Shown: piece by piece, positions 23,606-35,020 of the stretch
Position numbering within the stretch: position 1 is the stretch's first letter
Layout of the letters: each line of letters begins with the position of its first letter
Origin: Styela clava
Taxonomy: Eukaryota; Chordata; Ascidiacea; Stolidobranchia; Styelidae
Assembly: GCF_964204865.1 (NCBI RefSeq)
Contig: NC_135262.1
Span: 4,650,001 to 4,714,000, forward strand
Length of the DNA stretch: 64,000 nucleotides
Reading direction: 5' to 3'
The notes under the pieces: generated by a model
Told to the model about the DNA's origin: nothing
Seen by the model: the letters and a program-made list of their open reading frames with translations, nothing else
The model's database searches: none
Program-made: the position numbers and the translations under genes

Positions 23606-24069
23606 ATAGCAACTAACCCCCAAATGTACCCCATTTCATGTTGAAATCATTAAAACAAAGTTAATTTGTCCCAAAATTCGAACAAAGACTTTCGTAGGAA
23701 TCAAATTACACCAGTTTTAAGAACATAACATGTTCCACCCAGTCATTATCAAATTAAAATTTATATTCTCAAGACCTTTGGCACTGATTGAAATAATTAT
23801 ATCTAAGTTCCTATCCGTACGATGTACCTAATTACCCTTATTGAGATAATAGAAGTTTCTGTTTAAAACGTGAATCACGAGCTCACGTTTACAGCATTTA
23901 ATTGGATTTATGATCAACGTATAAATACGACTCCGATATCTTTCGAGAGGGAAGACGATGTAAACCATTCAAAGCGAGTGTGGATAAATGTTATAAGATT
24001 TATATTCTGTGTGTTGTGGAAATTTACGAAATAGCAAACAAACAGAGTTTTCTCAATATTAATGCTATA
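23606..24069 (+). repeat. 5' LTR
   Basis: Begins ATAGCAACTAACC and ends TTAATGCTATA; ATAGCA and TGCTAT form a short terminal inverted repeat. A TATA-like TATAAATA at 23920-23927 could be the LTR promoter. Confidence 0.8.
23920..23927 (+). promoter_or_regulatory. TATA-like element in the 5' LTR
   Basis: TATAAATA located about 315 bp into the LTR, with an equivalent copy in the 3' LTR. Its role as the element's promoter is inferred. Confidence 0.4.
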
Positions 24070-25395
24070 AATGGTGACAAAGCCGACTTGAATTAACCTT
24101 CTGAAACGGAGCAGATCAACAGGGTTCAACCACAAGTACGGACAACAATCAGGACTGGCAACAATTTGACGGAATCAACCAAAAAGCTGACCAAGCGAAA
24201 GTTTTCAACAATTGCCGAGAAACCGTCTCCACAAAACGTGCGAACTTACGAACGTCGGGGAGATTCAAATTGCCTGGAACAACGAGTGAAGTATCAAATT
24301 GCTGACAAGTCGAAATAATGAAGAACATTATGAAAAGACAATGATCTCAATTGAAATTCAGTTGAACTACGGTAACGGACTCTGGAAACGTTAAAATCAT
24401 GAATATGGACTGTATTGAACATCGATCGAAATGAACTCTTTTAGAACATGATATATGTTCGAGGTGAAAAACCTAATCAAAAACGAACTGTTGAAAACAA
24501 TAAACTATATACATGGACTGTTTTACTGTAAATTACGCGCTCCATTCCGAACAATAGAGAAATTGTCGCGCTTACCTATTGGATATACAGATCAGGAGCA
24601 TGTAATTCTACAATTTGTTTCATGGTTTGCAGGTTTTTCTCCTCATTGAGACAGACATTTTTCATTCTTCCACTAATACTAAGGTAAAGTACTTCTTTTT
24701 CTTCTTATATATACATGGCGTTTCATTCGACTTTCAATTTTTATAAATTAATTAATGGTAAAACTTTGAATATTCTAATTTCAAATACCTTTAAAGAGAT
24801 TTATATTATTGAATATTTGTGGTTAGCATTCCTTTTCGATTAAATAGATTTCGTTATTATTAAAATGCTTTCTAAAAGTAGATTCGAGCGAGTCATACTT
24901 TTAATTATTTACAAAGCCGTCATATAGAACGGTAAAATAATAAGTTCGTTTAACAAAAATTGTATCCAAAAGCGTTATTTTTTCAAAAAAGCCCTGAGAT
25001 GGCATAAACTTAAAAATGCGTTTTTTTCATCCCGACATGGGACAAGCATATATTGACCAACTAGGTCTACAAAATCGTAACAATGCGATAATGCGAGCAT
25101 TGAGTATTTTAGCGTAGCGAAATACATTAAATTGAAAATATGTTTTAACCGTCCAAACCAAAATTTTTCAAATAAAAATACGCCATCCTTCTGTAATTCT
25201 ACTTTACAACCTTTACCCTTTCTATAAATTCTTCTTTACTTCAATGTCTCGTCCCATTGTAGATCATATACATGTAAATATTTTTTTGACCTATATCATT
25301 AATTTCAGCATTGTGTATTGTATTTTTCTATATATTTTCAATTTATTAGAGGTGCCAAATCTTTAAACTTCCAGTTAGTAAGATGGGGAGATAAT
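24070..25395. other. Internal region of the LTR retrotransposon
   Basis: About 1.3 kb with a putative primer site at the left and a polypurine tract at the right. The longest open stretch (24455-24649, 64 codons) has no recognisable domain. A non-coding leader-like interior is the best description. Confidence 0.6.
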
Positions 25396-25859
25396 ATAGC
25401 AACTAACCCCCAAATGTACCCCATTTCATGTTGAAATCATTAAAACAAAGTTAATTTGTCCCAAAATTCGAACAAAGACTTTCGTAGGAATCAAATTACA
25501 CCAGTTTTAAGAACATAACATGTTCCACCCAGTCATTATCAAATTAAAATTTATATTCTCAAGACCTTTGGCACTGATTGAAATAATTATATCTAAGTTC
25601 CTATCCGTACGATGTACCTAATTACCCTTATTGAGATAATAGAAGTTTCTGTTTAAAACGTGAATCACGAGCTCACGTTTACAGCATTTAATTGGATTTA
25701 TGATCAACGTATAAATACGACTCCGATATCTTTCGAGAGGGAAGACGATGTAAACCATTCAAAGCGAGTGTGGATAAATGTTATAAGATTTATATTCTGT
25801 GTGTTGTGGAAATTTACGAAATAGCAAACAAACAGAGTTTTCTCAATATTAATGCTATA
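25396..25859 (+). repeat. 3' LTR
   Basis: Apparently identical to the 5' LTR at a constant offset of 1790 bp. Followed directly by the target duplication CACTT. Confidence 0.85.
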
Positions 25860-25864
25860 CACTT

Positions 25865-27620
25865 ACCGCTTTTTCTGGCAACACCTTTCAATCTAAAATC
25901 TGTACGTTTTAAACCTTACTAAATGTTTTCTTTACCGAGCCTTTACGTAAGTGAACCTATGGATAGTTTTAATATTATGCTGCTGTTGTTGTTCTTTGTC
26001 ACAGAAAAAAAAATAGCTTTTCTCTTTGATTACCGGACCAATTGCTTGAAATTTTCAGTGCTTAAAGATTAAATTTTTCGCTAGAAAGCTATTACCTTTA
26101 TTTATTTCAAATATTCTGGTGAGTTGCATGGGATTCGTTTTTTTGTGTGCTATGACGTCATCCGAATTTGCAACTATATGAAATATTTCATCGTATGTTA
26201 TACTTATTATGGAGTCGGAATATACTTATTGCTGATTGTGAACGCTTGAAATGCAAGAGAGCAATGCTCAAATATATGGACACGCAAAACAATTCCTCAA
26301 AATTTATATGCTGTCACTCACCTGTATATTCCTTAAAATTTCAACTTGAATTGAAATACCAAGTGATCTGTGTCACAGAAGAAGCGTCTGGCATTGCAGG
26401 TACATTGGAAGTTACTGTATCGCATATGAATATCGGGAAAAAGATTATTTTTTAAATTTTGCCTTGATAATGAAGAAGTAACACGGATCACTTGGTATTT
26501 CAATTCATGTTGAAATTGCATATCATTGCTACGGGACCCAAAAAATCTATGACAGTCCATGCACCGTCACGGTACCCCGATACAGGTAGGCTACAGGTAA
26601 GTCATCGCATATGATTTTTGGGGAATTGTTTTACATGTCTATATATTTGAAGCATTGCTTTCTTATTCTTGATTGGAATTGGAATAGATTTAAAGATAGA
26701 TACAGGGAGTCTCCGGGTTACGACGGTCGCGACTTACGCTGTTTCGAGGTTACGAACGCACTCCATAAAAATATAAAAGATAATACTGTACTGTAATATC
26801 TAAGCTCTCAAACTAGACTAGATCATTGTGATCAAGAAAATCAGTGCTTTGGGCTCATTGGTTTTTGTCATTTACATCGTGAATGGCGTCGACAATTGCG
26901 AACTATTACGATTATGAACGAATAATCACTAAGCTTCAGTCACATGGTACACAGTTTTAGTGATACTGTACGCCAGGGATGCGCAACCTTTTTGACTGGC
27001 GGGACAAATTCAAGTAACTGGGTGAAGCCGCGGGCCGCAGCTTTATTGAACACGAAGTGGACAGGGATGGCCATTTCCGAATACATTCTAAAATAATGTT
27101 TTCGGATCTGGAATTCCGAATACATTCTAAAATCGAAAATAACACATTTTTGTTTTAGTTGATTAAAACCCAGTAAATTAAGAAATAAGCTTCAATAGAA
27201 ATATCAGAATGAAGCCACAGACCAACAGTATATGTACACAAAGTAATTGATAGTTTATAGCTATCAATAAAAAATAATAGCAACTTGGGACACAGTCAGT
27301 TTATTAAAATTATTCACTTTGTACAAATGACCATATGAAAAGATAGCCAAGGAGTTGTCTGACGCTTTCTATCATTGGTACCATGATATTACGATAATAG
27401 TCAAGTTTATTGACAAAAATACTACTTGTATTCGGATAATTGTGTATATTTTCTGAGAGTACTAAAATTTATTGGCAATACAGGCAACAACCATCGAAAA
27501 TCCATTATGCCTTTAAAAATTTTAATATTTAAGCCTAGAGTGTTCTACCTACCAGTATATTTGTATATTAATTTATGTGATCCATTTTGTTATTATGTGT
27601 AACATATTGTTGTGTTTGGA
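25865..27620. other. Gene-free stretch right of the LTR element
   Basis: Contains a hairpin at 26337-26517, a repeat-like block (GGACCAATTGCTTGAAATTTT at about 26036, also near 1682 and 29250), and a hAT-like end near 26973-27040 (GGGATGCGCAACCTTTTTGA, GCGGGCCGCAG). No supported gene. Confidence 0.4.
26337..26517. repeat. Inverted repeat with about 37-bp arms
   Basis: The left arm (26337-26373) and right arm (26481-26517) are complementary: TTCAACTTGAATTGAAATAC and CAAGTGATCTGTGT against ACACGGATCACTTGG and TATTTCAATTCATGTTGAA. The loop is about 107 nt. Confidence 0.75.
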
Positions 27621-28620
27621 ATAAAATCGGAAATTCCCATTGCCGCCTGTAACACCCACCGCGATTCCGCGCTCGTTAAAAGAGCCGTCTTTTCAGCGTA
27701 TAATGATCTTCCTGTTACGTAAAATATTCAATCCATGACAACTACGAGATTCTGAAATATCTTTATATATTAATTTAATGTGTGCAACGTAACTCGCGGT
27801 TGCTTCTTCTTATGTCAAAAAAAAACATTACTATTCGGTCCACGGCGATCTGTGACCTAAAATTACGAGATAAACTGCCTGATGTATTTATTTTAATAAG
27901 TATTTTTGCAATCTTGCCAACTCGTTATCGCCGTTAGAAAAATCTCCTGTTAAGTGTAGTGTATAATTCATTTCATACAATGAATATACATATAAAGTTT
28001 AGCAGTAAATTAAAAAATACATATTCATCGCCGCGATTATGCCACCTGTTAAAAGAGTCCGACTTTTACAACAAATAATATAACAACAAATATATATTTT
28101 TCTGTTGTGCAAAGTGATGAATTCGTGACCGACACGGGCATATTTAAAATGTCTTGCTTTGTTAATTTAATTGTCTTCAATTTAACCTGAGGTTGCGTCG
28201 ACAAAATAAAATCCTCACCACTCTTATATACCACTGCAATCAGCGGTCATAAAAATAAAAACGTGAGGGAAACTGCCTTTTTAAATATTGTTTTGATCCG
28301 TATTTTGCGAATTCAGCAAATATTTAGATGTACTTGTTAACAGTGACTCCGCTCGATCAGAATGCTGCCACTCTGATTATTTTCAGATAAAACCGTTCGA
28401 AAAATCTATAAATATGCTGTAATATGTCAGAGTAAAATTTATTTCATCACAATAAAATTGATTGAATATACTTTAGATTAATTATATTATATACATCCTC
28501 ACAACCCGGGAAACAGTCGCGTTTCAAACCTTGTATCGTGGTAACACGAAAATATTCGACGGCAATTTAAAGTAATGGATAATCAGGCGAATCCCGCCCT
28601 CAATTAGTGACGATATGTTT
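27620..28620 (-). repeat. About 1-kb interspersed repeat, copy 2
   Basis: Reverse complement of the copy at the window start. Shared landmarks are GGAAATTCCCATTGCCG at its left end, internal GTTAAAAGAG(C/T)CG blocks occurring twice, and AAAGTAATGGATAATC at its right end. Confidence 0.7.
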
Positions 28621-29344
28621 CTAAACGCCGACCAAACATAACGTGTGCCAGAGGCATACGAAATTTTGCGATTTTCACTGCCTAGAAAAGCGTTTTTTAG
28701 ATTTTCGCGGGCTTTAATAAAACTTATATTGTTTACGGTTTTATTTTCAGTATTTTAAATTGCCGCTTTTCAATCAAAAAGGTTGCGTTGTCTTTAGAAA
28801 CTCGCAGCCGATGAACGTATTTACCAGATTTACAGATTTACAATTCCGTGCGCGTACAAAAATAAAATAAATGTTATCGTTATCGTGAAAATTATCGTTT
28901 TAGCGAAAATAACACAATCGTAAAGGCGTTTACGGGCCTAAATAACACGTTACGCTGATGAGTGATGAAAACAATCACGCGCAAGTTTCTATCGAGAATG
29001 TTTTCTTCATTCAACGGAAACGTCTTGAAAGCGGCGTCGAAAATGTGTGACGTCACACAAATATCCGATATTCTTATGAACGTGAATTCCGATATTCGAA
29101 TGACGAGATATTCGAATACTTTATTCGAATTGGCCATCCCTGGAAGTGGACATAACGATCGTTTCAATATTATGTTGGTCTTGTTGTTGTTGTTCTTTGA
29201 CACTTTTTGGACATCTAGTGGAAAACCTAAAAAACCGCTTTTCTCTTCGATCACTGGATGAATTGCTTTGAAATTTTTAGTGGTTAAAGATGAAATTTTT
29301 TTTTGAATTTTTTTTTTGTGGTTGGGGAAAGGCATGACGTAGTC
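28621..29344. other. Repeat-rich stretch
   Basis: Holds an ATTCGAA-rich patch (29090-29145) and the CTGGATGAATTGCTTTGAAA block related to 1682 and 26036. The 147-codon minus-strand open stretch here (28892-29335) lies in this repetitive DNA and is not a supported gene. Confidence 0.45.
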
Positions 29345-29891
29345 CAGGGGTCGGCCACCTTTTGTCGCTCACTGGCCAAAATTAAGGGGTTGCAACTTGC
29401 AAGTCATTGGCGGGCCACACATATTTCTAGGAGGTTGAAAACCGAACGGATGATACTTTTCATAATAAAAATCAAGCAGTGATACATCTCTCGAATAGAA
29501 TATAGATTTATTTCCTTATTGCGTTGCATCTCGAAAAATTCCACTTCATTATTTTCGGCGCCATGGAACCCTTTGCACTTAGCATCAACTTTTCTGCGTT
29601 TTGATGCCATTTTGTCTAATTATAATTAAGGACCTCCTGAAGTATGCGCACCAAGGTGTCGCTAACCTGAACCCTAACCTGGTACACAACCTGAGTTGAG
29701 TACCATAATTAAATTATAGACACATTAAACGAGTAATTGTGTATTTTATACTTGTTAGATTATAATATAATTGTTAGATTATAAATATCGGTAAAGAATA
29801 TAATGTCAAAACAGCTGTTTTGTTGCTATAAATCAGTGAAGCATCGCGGCCGGATTATATTACTCCGCGGGCCGTAGGTTGCCGCCCCCTG
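29345..29891 (+). mobile_element. hAT-type MITE, complete copy with nested insertion
   Basis: Ends CAGGGGTCGGCCACC and GGTTGCCGCCCCCTG. Near-matching 8-bp target duplication: ACGTAGTC (29337-29344) and ACGTATGC (29892-29899). A fragment of the GGTGCTCC MITE (about 29640-29695) is nested inside. Confidence 0.8.
29640..29695. mobile_element. GGTGCTCC-family MITE fragment nested in a hAT MITE
   Basis: CTCCTGAAGTATGCGCACCA followed by CCTGAACCCTAACCTGG, the two joined ends of the family. Confidence 0.6.
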
Positions 29892-29904
29892 ACGTATGCA
29901 ATGA

Positions 29905-30171
29905 ATCACCTTATTCGAATTTTACTGTGATGGAAGTGGCGTCTGTGATTTACTTACCTATCAAGTTATCTACTATGGCCAATGTAATCTACCATTACAT
30001 CTTGATCGTAAATACCAAGGGAAAATTGTCTTAAGACCGATTGACATCATCACACCTGGTTTCAACCTTTTTTTCGGTGAAATGAATGGAAAACTTATCG
30101 AACTTGGCCAATTCGTAAATATAGACGAAAGTCACCTACATGCTATGTCATGCCCGGCTGACAAAGATTAG
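29905..30171 (+). CDS. Orphan exon-like reading frame, unknown protein
   Basis: 88 codons open up to a TAG at 30169-30171 without a start methionine, so it would be a terminal exon or a gene fragment. The translation looks protein-like: EFYCDGSGVCDLL, then YYGQCNLPLHLDRKYQGK, IVLRPIDIITPGFNLFFGE, and ending HAMSCPADKD. It has four cysteines and regular alternation of hydrophobic and polar residues. A hAT MITE inserted directly upstream, so the acceptor or 5' part may be displaced. AATAAA lies at 30328-30333, about 160 nt downstream. I do not recognise the family. It could be the last exon of a gene split by transposons, or a dead fragment. Confidence 0.4.
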   Translation: MTLFEFYCDGSGVCDLLTYQVIYYGQCNLPLHLDRKYQGKIVLRPIDIITPGFNLFFGEMNGKLIELGQFVNIDESHLHAMSCPADKD

Positions 30172-30654
30172 ATAATTTACACGATGGCGGCGTACTAGGT
30201 TTGATTGTTGAAGATGCGTCATTGTCGGATATATCACACATTTTTTGATTATGAGTCATTTTATTGCGGTACATCGCCAGTAACCCTGGCCTCCCTCACG
30301 CAGGAGGGCTGAAACGGTATTTATACAAATAAATACAAATGGTATTTGACCAAAATAAGAAATGAATTGAACATGTTATGAAAATAACACATGTCATTAT
30401 AAAAGTAAATAATGCGACTCATCTAACTAGGCCAGCACTCCAAGAAATATGGAACAAATGTCGGATGTTTGTCGAGAGGCTCGTGAGTTGGCGGATATAT
30501 ATTTAAAGTGTATAACATTTAAATCAACGCCAGTCGCGGTCAACCCGCCGAGCAAAAACCACAGTAGGCACTACATATGGAAAGTAAAGTTATAATAATC
30601 AAGCATTCAGTAGATCATATTTTATACAAGCAAACCAATCAGTAAAAAGAATAT

Positions 30655-30857
30655 TTAGGTCGATTCTAAATGCAAAGACACGGAAGCGGATGCTTCTATG
30701 TTCAAATTTTCGAGCTCTGTAACATTGCTCCAGTTCCCGTTACAGAATTCATACTTCTCAGCACCTTGAACTGATAGTCTATTACCTATTGCAAACAACG
30801 AGTCATTTACAATACATAAGTTGAATCCATCTCTAGGAATTGTCATCAAAGACAAGT
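30655..30857 (-). pseudogene. Out-of-frame last Kelch blade of gene A
   Basis: Reads NLSLMTIPRDGFNLCIVNDS, then LFAIGNR and AEKYEFCNGNWSNVTEL, matching the intact SMTIPRDEFSLCVVNN-LFAVGN segment of the neighbouring genes. It overlaps the end of the upstream frame. Relative to NPDDNNWTNLSSM in the copy at 62,444, about five codons plus one base are missing. Confidence 0.75.
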
Positions 30858-32249
30858 TTGTGGATCAAAGTATTCACAACTTGACAATGATTTGGCAGTG
30901 TCGAATCCACCTGCAACATAAATTTTTCCATTATAAACAGCCACTCCTGGAATCTGTCTTGCAACGTTCATCGACCTCACCACGTTCCAGCAGGATGATG
31001 CTGGGCAGTATCTGTTGACAGATCTCAAATTCCCACTATGTGTGGAATTTGTATGGCCACCTAAAACATAGATAAATCCCCCACACTCTGCCAAAGAACA
31101 ATAAGAGCACACAACCGCGATATTGTCAATTTTGGTTGATATGTCATTCGTGAGATTATATTTTTCAATCAAGTTATCGCCAACAATATAAGCAAAATCT
31201 TTATAAACAACGACCTTCAGAAACTGCCTGTGAGAGAATTTAGTGTTTGCCCTTGCTGACCAATTTGTGAATCCATTAACATGAAACGCACATTGATATA
31301 CTTTTGCAGAACTCGTAAAAACGAACAAATTTTGTCTCCAAACAACAGCTGTAAAATTGTTAAAGCTATATCTCAATGAATTTGTGGAATTCGTGCTTTT
31401 TATATTTGGTTGGAATGTTCCCAAAAGTATCAAAGTGTTATTTGCAGCCGGAGCATGCATAGGAATCGCTACTGGTTCCCCTTTGGTTTTAGAAAACATT
31501 AGAATCAGCATTTTCATGTGGTCTGTTGATTCTTGAAAGATCGGATATTTTTCAGACAAATATGTCGCATATTCAGAAGATACTTTTGAAAGTTGCATCA
31601 ATTTATCCATTTCGACGATGTACTTTTTACGGTTCTCAGGGTCAGTTTTAATCCATGTTAGAAACAAAGAAAGTTTAGAATCTTCCGAGTAAGATATATT
31701 GTTCCGTCCAACTAGTATTGAAATATATTCAAAGTCTATCTTATTGAACTCTTCTTGATTTGCCAGGGCTCCGAGATTCAAGAAAGCGTAATCGTCACAA
31801 TATTTTTTTAGCGTTGGTTGGTTTAAATTATTCGCGATTCCTCTGATTTGAAAAAATGATTTTGGATTCAACTTATTCTTCAAGGACTCAATTATATTGT
31901 CACAAAGTACTGACAATTGCATAATGCTGGCAGCATGGAAAAGCTCTTCACATTTTTCCAGAGTAATTGAAGCCTCCCCAGTGTAAATGTAATCAATGCA
32001 AATTTTCACAGAATCGACATCGACTTCTTTCATATTAACAATTCCTGTGTTGCTTCCTAAATTATCATGAGACAACATCGCATCAAAATAATCAGAACCA
32101 GCGGAGATTATGTTTCTGTGAACCAGGAATTCTTCACTTCCTACTTTGATTGTGAGATCAGAATGACGCTTTTCTTTCCTCATATTATCAAGCTTTTTCA
32201 TCATCGATGTATTGTGTGAATTCTTATCAATACTCAAATTGAATGCCAT
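30846..32249 (-). CDS. BTB-BACK-Kelch protein, divergent copy with C-terminal frameshift (gene A)
   Basis: An intronless minus-strand frame of 467 codons. The BTB fold lies at about residues 28-127 (HSDLTIKV, HRNIISAGSDYFDAML, DYIYTG), then BACK with LFLTWIKTDPENRKKY, then Kelch blades (IYVLGG, IYVAGG). The family joins substrates to CUL3 ubiquitin ligase through BTB/BACK, with Kelch blades binding the substrate. It is the most divergent member of the array. At YFDPQ the frame runs into a stop. The missing last blade continues in another frame (30655-30857), which implies a small deletion with frameshift in the final blade. It may encode a protein lacking that blade or be a young pseudogene. 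The start is shared with the other copies. A splice acceptor lies 56 nt upstream. Confidence 0.75.
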   Translation of the reverse strand: MAFNLSIDKNSHNTSMMKKLDNMRKEKRHSDLTIKVGSEEFLVHRNIISAGSDYFDAMLSHDNLGSNTGIVNMKEVDVDSVKICIDYIYTGEASITLEKCEELFHAASIMQLSVLCDNIIESLKNKLNPKSFFQIRGIANNLNQPTLKKYCDDYAFLNLGALANQEEFNKIDFEYISILVGRNNISYSEDSKLSLFLTWIKTDPENRKKYIVEMDKLMQLSKVSSEYATYLSEKYPIFQESTDHMKMLILMFSKTKGEPVAIPMHAPAANNTLILLGTFQPNIKSTNSTNSLRYSFNNFTAVVWRQNLFVFTSSAKVYQCAFHVNGFTNWSARANTKFSHRQFLKVVVYKDFAYIVGDNLIEKYNLTNDISTKIDNIAVVCSYCSLAECGGFIYVLGGHTNSTHSGNLRSVNRYCPASSCWNVVRSMNVARQIPGVAVYNGKIYVAGGFDTAKSLSSCEYFDPQTCL

Positions 32250-32305
32250 AGTTCAAGCTTCACAACCTTTTCGATTATATTTTAAATAGGAGATGAAACA
32301 AAAAT

Positions 32306-32307
32306 CT
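32306..32307 (-). promoter_or_regulatory. 3' splice site upstream of gene A
   Basis: Minus strand reads TTTTTTTTCCATTTTTCAG before the site, 56 nt upstream of the ATG. Equivalent sites exist in the other array members. Confidence 0.55.
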
Positions 32308-32739
32308 GAAAAATGGAAAAAAAATCGTCTATCTGCATATTATAGATGAGAAAGTATAAATCATTTGACTCCATATATTTCAATTCAAGTTAAATCTGAA
32401 AAAAACGATAATAATATTAAACCTCAATATATATCGTAGGCTTAATCGTTTCGTGATGCTAAAATCAAACATTTTATTAAATCAACTACTCTTTGCATGG
32501 GTATAGTAGTTAGTACAAGCATAGGAACATATTGATCTGGCGTGTCACCGAAAAATAGAGAATGTTCAAAAATATTTTTATGACAGACTTTATTGATATG
32601 ATATGTATAAGTGTGATATATATAAATATAAGAAGTTATATGGCACAATAGGATCTTCAAGGTTTAGTTGTTCTATTACTCAGATTGATTCAGAGCCCAA
32701 AAACGGAATTCAAATATATGGTCAGATCCTGCGGCTAGT

Positions 32740-34440
32740 TATATGAGTATAATTTATGCTGTCTGACATGGGTTCCGGTTCATTACTTTGTTATCACACG
32801 CTAACTATCTAAGATTGAATTTAGGCCGTGGCGAGTCCCCCATAGACTATGCTATTAATATGAAATGTTCATTAAATGCACAACTTATACCTTCAATTTC
32901 TGCACCTAATATTTTGTGAAAGTTACTCGGATAACGAAGTTCAGAAAACAGCAATAAATGTATAACAGACTCTGATAAAATAAGAATGTCATTGCGAAAA
33001 CAATATACTCTTCAAAAACAGTCAAACCATTTTGGGTTAAGACATACAGATAATCCCCTCGCTACCCTTTTTCTACTGAAGTTATTTTACAATATAGCGT
33101 GATAAAAATGCCTTAACCCAACAAGATGATCTGTATCTAGCATACTGAATGTGACAAGCTGATCTAAAATGCAAAGGAAACAATGGAGTCATTTGATTAA
33201 GAAAAATAAGGATCATTGAACAAACAATAGAATGTTATTTACTGTGAATGCTCTCAATGTAACAGAGGTTTTTTAAAAGTGTCTACATACAAAAGCCTGT
33301 TGGACAAACAAGGGCTATAATGTTTCATCGATGATGTGTATAATAAAACCATTGAATGAATATAAATGGTTATGACTATGAGTGCGTAATACATTTAAAA
33401 ACATCGATCTTCTGAAGCTTTTTGAAAACTAAAACATGACTGGGTGGGTATCATCTTTAAACTATATTTTCCTATGTGCACCACTTATCGCAATTTTAGT
33501 CTGCATAGAAAAGCCGAGAAGATTGATTGTCTACAAAACTTTAACATAAAATCACAAAGATATGAGCTAATGAGGGTGGACAAAAATTTTACTTGGAGAG
33601 ACTATAGACACAATGAAATTGCTAAATCAGAGAATTCAATGTAAGCTAGCTGCATTCAAACACCTCAAGACAATTCCAACCATTACCGGTAATTAAAATG
33701 ATATACCACAACCAAAAATACCAACTCAATAAAATGACTCATAGTGACATTGTTTGATTTAGTAAATACAAACGTCCATCTTGGAATGGCAAGTTTCATG
33801 AATGAAACAATCAAAAATTAAAACTATTCCCAAAGCATTAAAACCTATATGTAATTTGGTGAATCTTTCCAATGTAAATTTACATTAAATCCTGCTATTT
33901 TTGTTAATATTTTGTCAGCAAGATTAATGTTTAGTTTGATACTGCAGATTGTCTTTGATTGCCAATATTCACATCATGAAGTTGGAGTCGCTCAATATTT
34001 CTTTAATATTTAAACACAATTTAAATATGTTAACGGTATTTTAATATCTGTATAAGGCAATATACAATGCATTCATAGAAGATCATAATTCATTTGTCAG
34101 AATACATGAAATCGCAATGGAAAATACAAAATTTTACTACATTAAACGAAATTATAATATATATATATAATGTTGTCTGGTTCAAAGCTACGCCCGTCAC
34201 TTCAACTTTGCTTTAATAAAATTGGACAAAAACAAACTTGGAAGTTTTTGCACTACTAGGGTAAGTAGATCATTATTATTCAATGGGTTCTTGGCTGGAG
34301 CCTTGTTCTGAGCTAATATACATGAACACCTCATAGAAAGGTAAAATTCAACGTTTGTATAAAAATTAAAATTTATATTAGAAACTTCAAAAGATCATTA
34401 ACCAATTTAGTAATCATTTAGCAATCATTATCGTGTGCAT
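32740..34440. repeat. Array spacer repeat, copy 1
   Basis: Ordered landmarks shared with other spacers: TATCACACGCTAA(C/A)TATCTA, GTTAAGACATACAGATAA, GAATGTGACAAGCTGAT, ATCGATCTTCTGAAGC, AGCTAATGAGGGTGGACAAA, GAAGTTGGAGTCGCTCAAT and GTAAGTAGATCATTATT. No coding potential. Confidence 0.75.
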
Positions 34441-35020
34441 AGAATTTGAACCCCACTAAACTGTCTTTATGGCAATGGGATTCTGTGGAATTAGTATGCA
34501 GTTTCAGATATTTATTTCCACTGTTAATTGAAGAATCAATGGAAGGCGGTGTTCGGCAAACTGAGGTCCACGAACAAAATTTTTTCTGGCTCCAAATGAC
34601 CTCAATTTTAATGCAAAAATGATTTATCTCGTTACCGTTACCAATAGTTACCGTTAGTTAGTTAAAATTAACACAGAAAATGTTTGCCGACCACTGATGT
34701 AAAGCAATAAACACATAATAAAGCTAAAAACAAAACAAAAAACATTGAGTCATAGCAGTAGACGAAGGGTAGCCGGAGCCTTAGTTAGTCATCTAATCCT
34801 ACGACAACTTGTTGCTGAATTTGAGCAACAAATGTAGCAAATAATTTTTTTTTATAAGAATCTAAAATACACAATCATAAAATCTCCACACTAGTATAGA
34901 CTTGTTCCTTAAGTGCTGTGGCTAGTATGCCTATTTATATCTTAGTTCAAACATGTCTGAAGGTTACTTACATTATGTAAATTATTGTCCTGTTAGGAAA
35001 GGTTCCACTGCTAAAATTAA
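34441..35020. other. Gene-free spacer segment
   Basis: Possible hAT-like end near 34553-34590 and 34676-34700 (CGGCAAACTGAGG, GTTTGCCGACCACTG). Otherwise unremarkable. Confidence 0.4.

Larger units (their letters stand above)
23606..25859 (+). mobile_element. Non-autonomous LTR retrotransposon
   Basis: Two direct repeats of 464 bp (23606-24069 and 25396-25859) look identical when read side by side. A 5-bp target duplication CACTT flanks the element (23601-23605 and 25860-25864). A primer-site-like TGGTGACAAAGC begins just after the left LTR, at about 24072. A purine-rich AAGATGGGGAGA lies just before the right LTR. The internal region is only about 1.3 kb, and I see no gag, protease, reverse transcriptase or integrase. 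It must have been mobilised in trans by an autonomous relative. LTR identity implies a recent insertion. Plus orientation is inferred from the primer-site and purine-tract order. Confidence 0.85.

Noticed and set aside
28892-29335. 147-codon minus-strand open stretch
   Set aside because: It spans known repeat blocks (an ATTCGAA-rich patch and a shared intronic repeat), with no domain and low-complexity composition.
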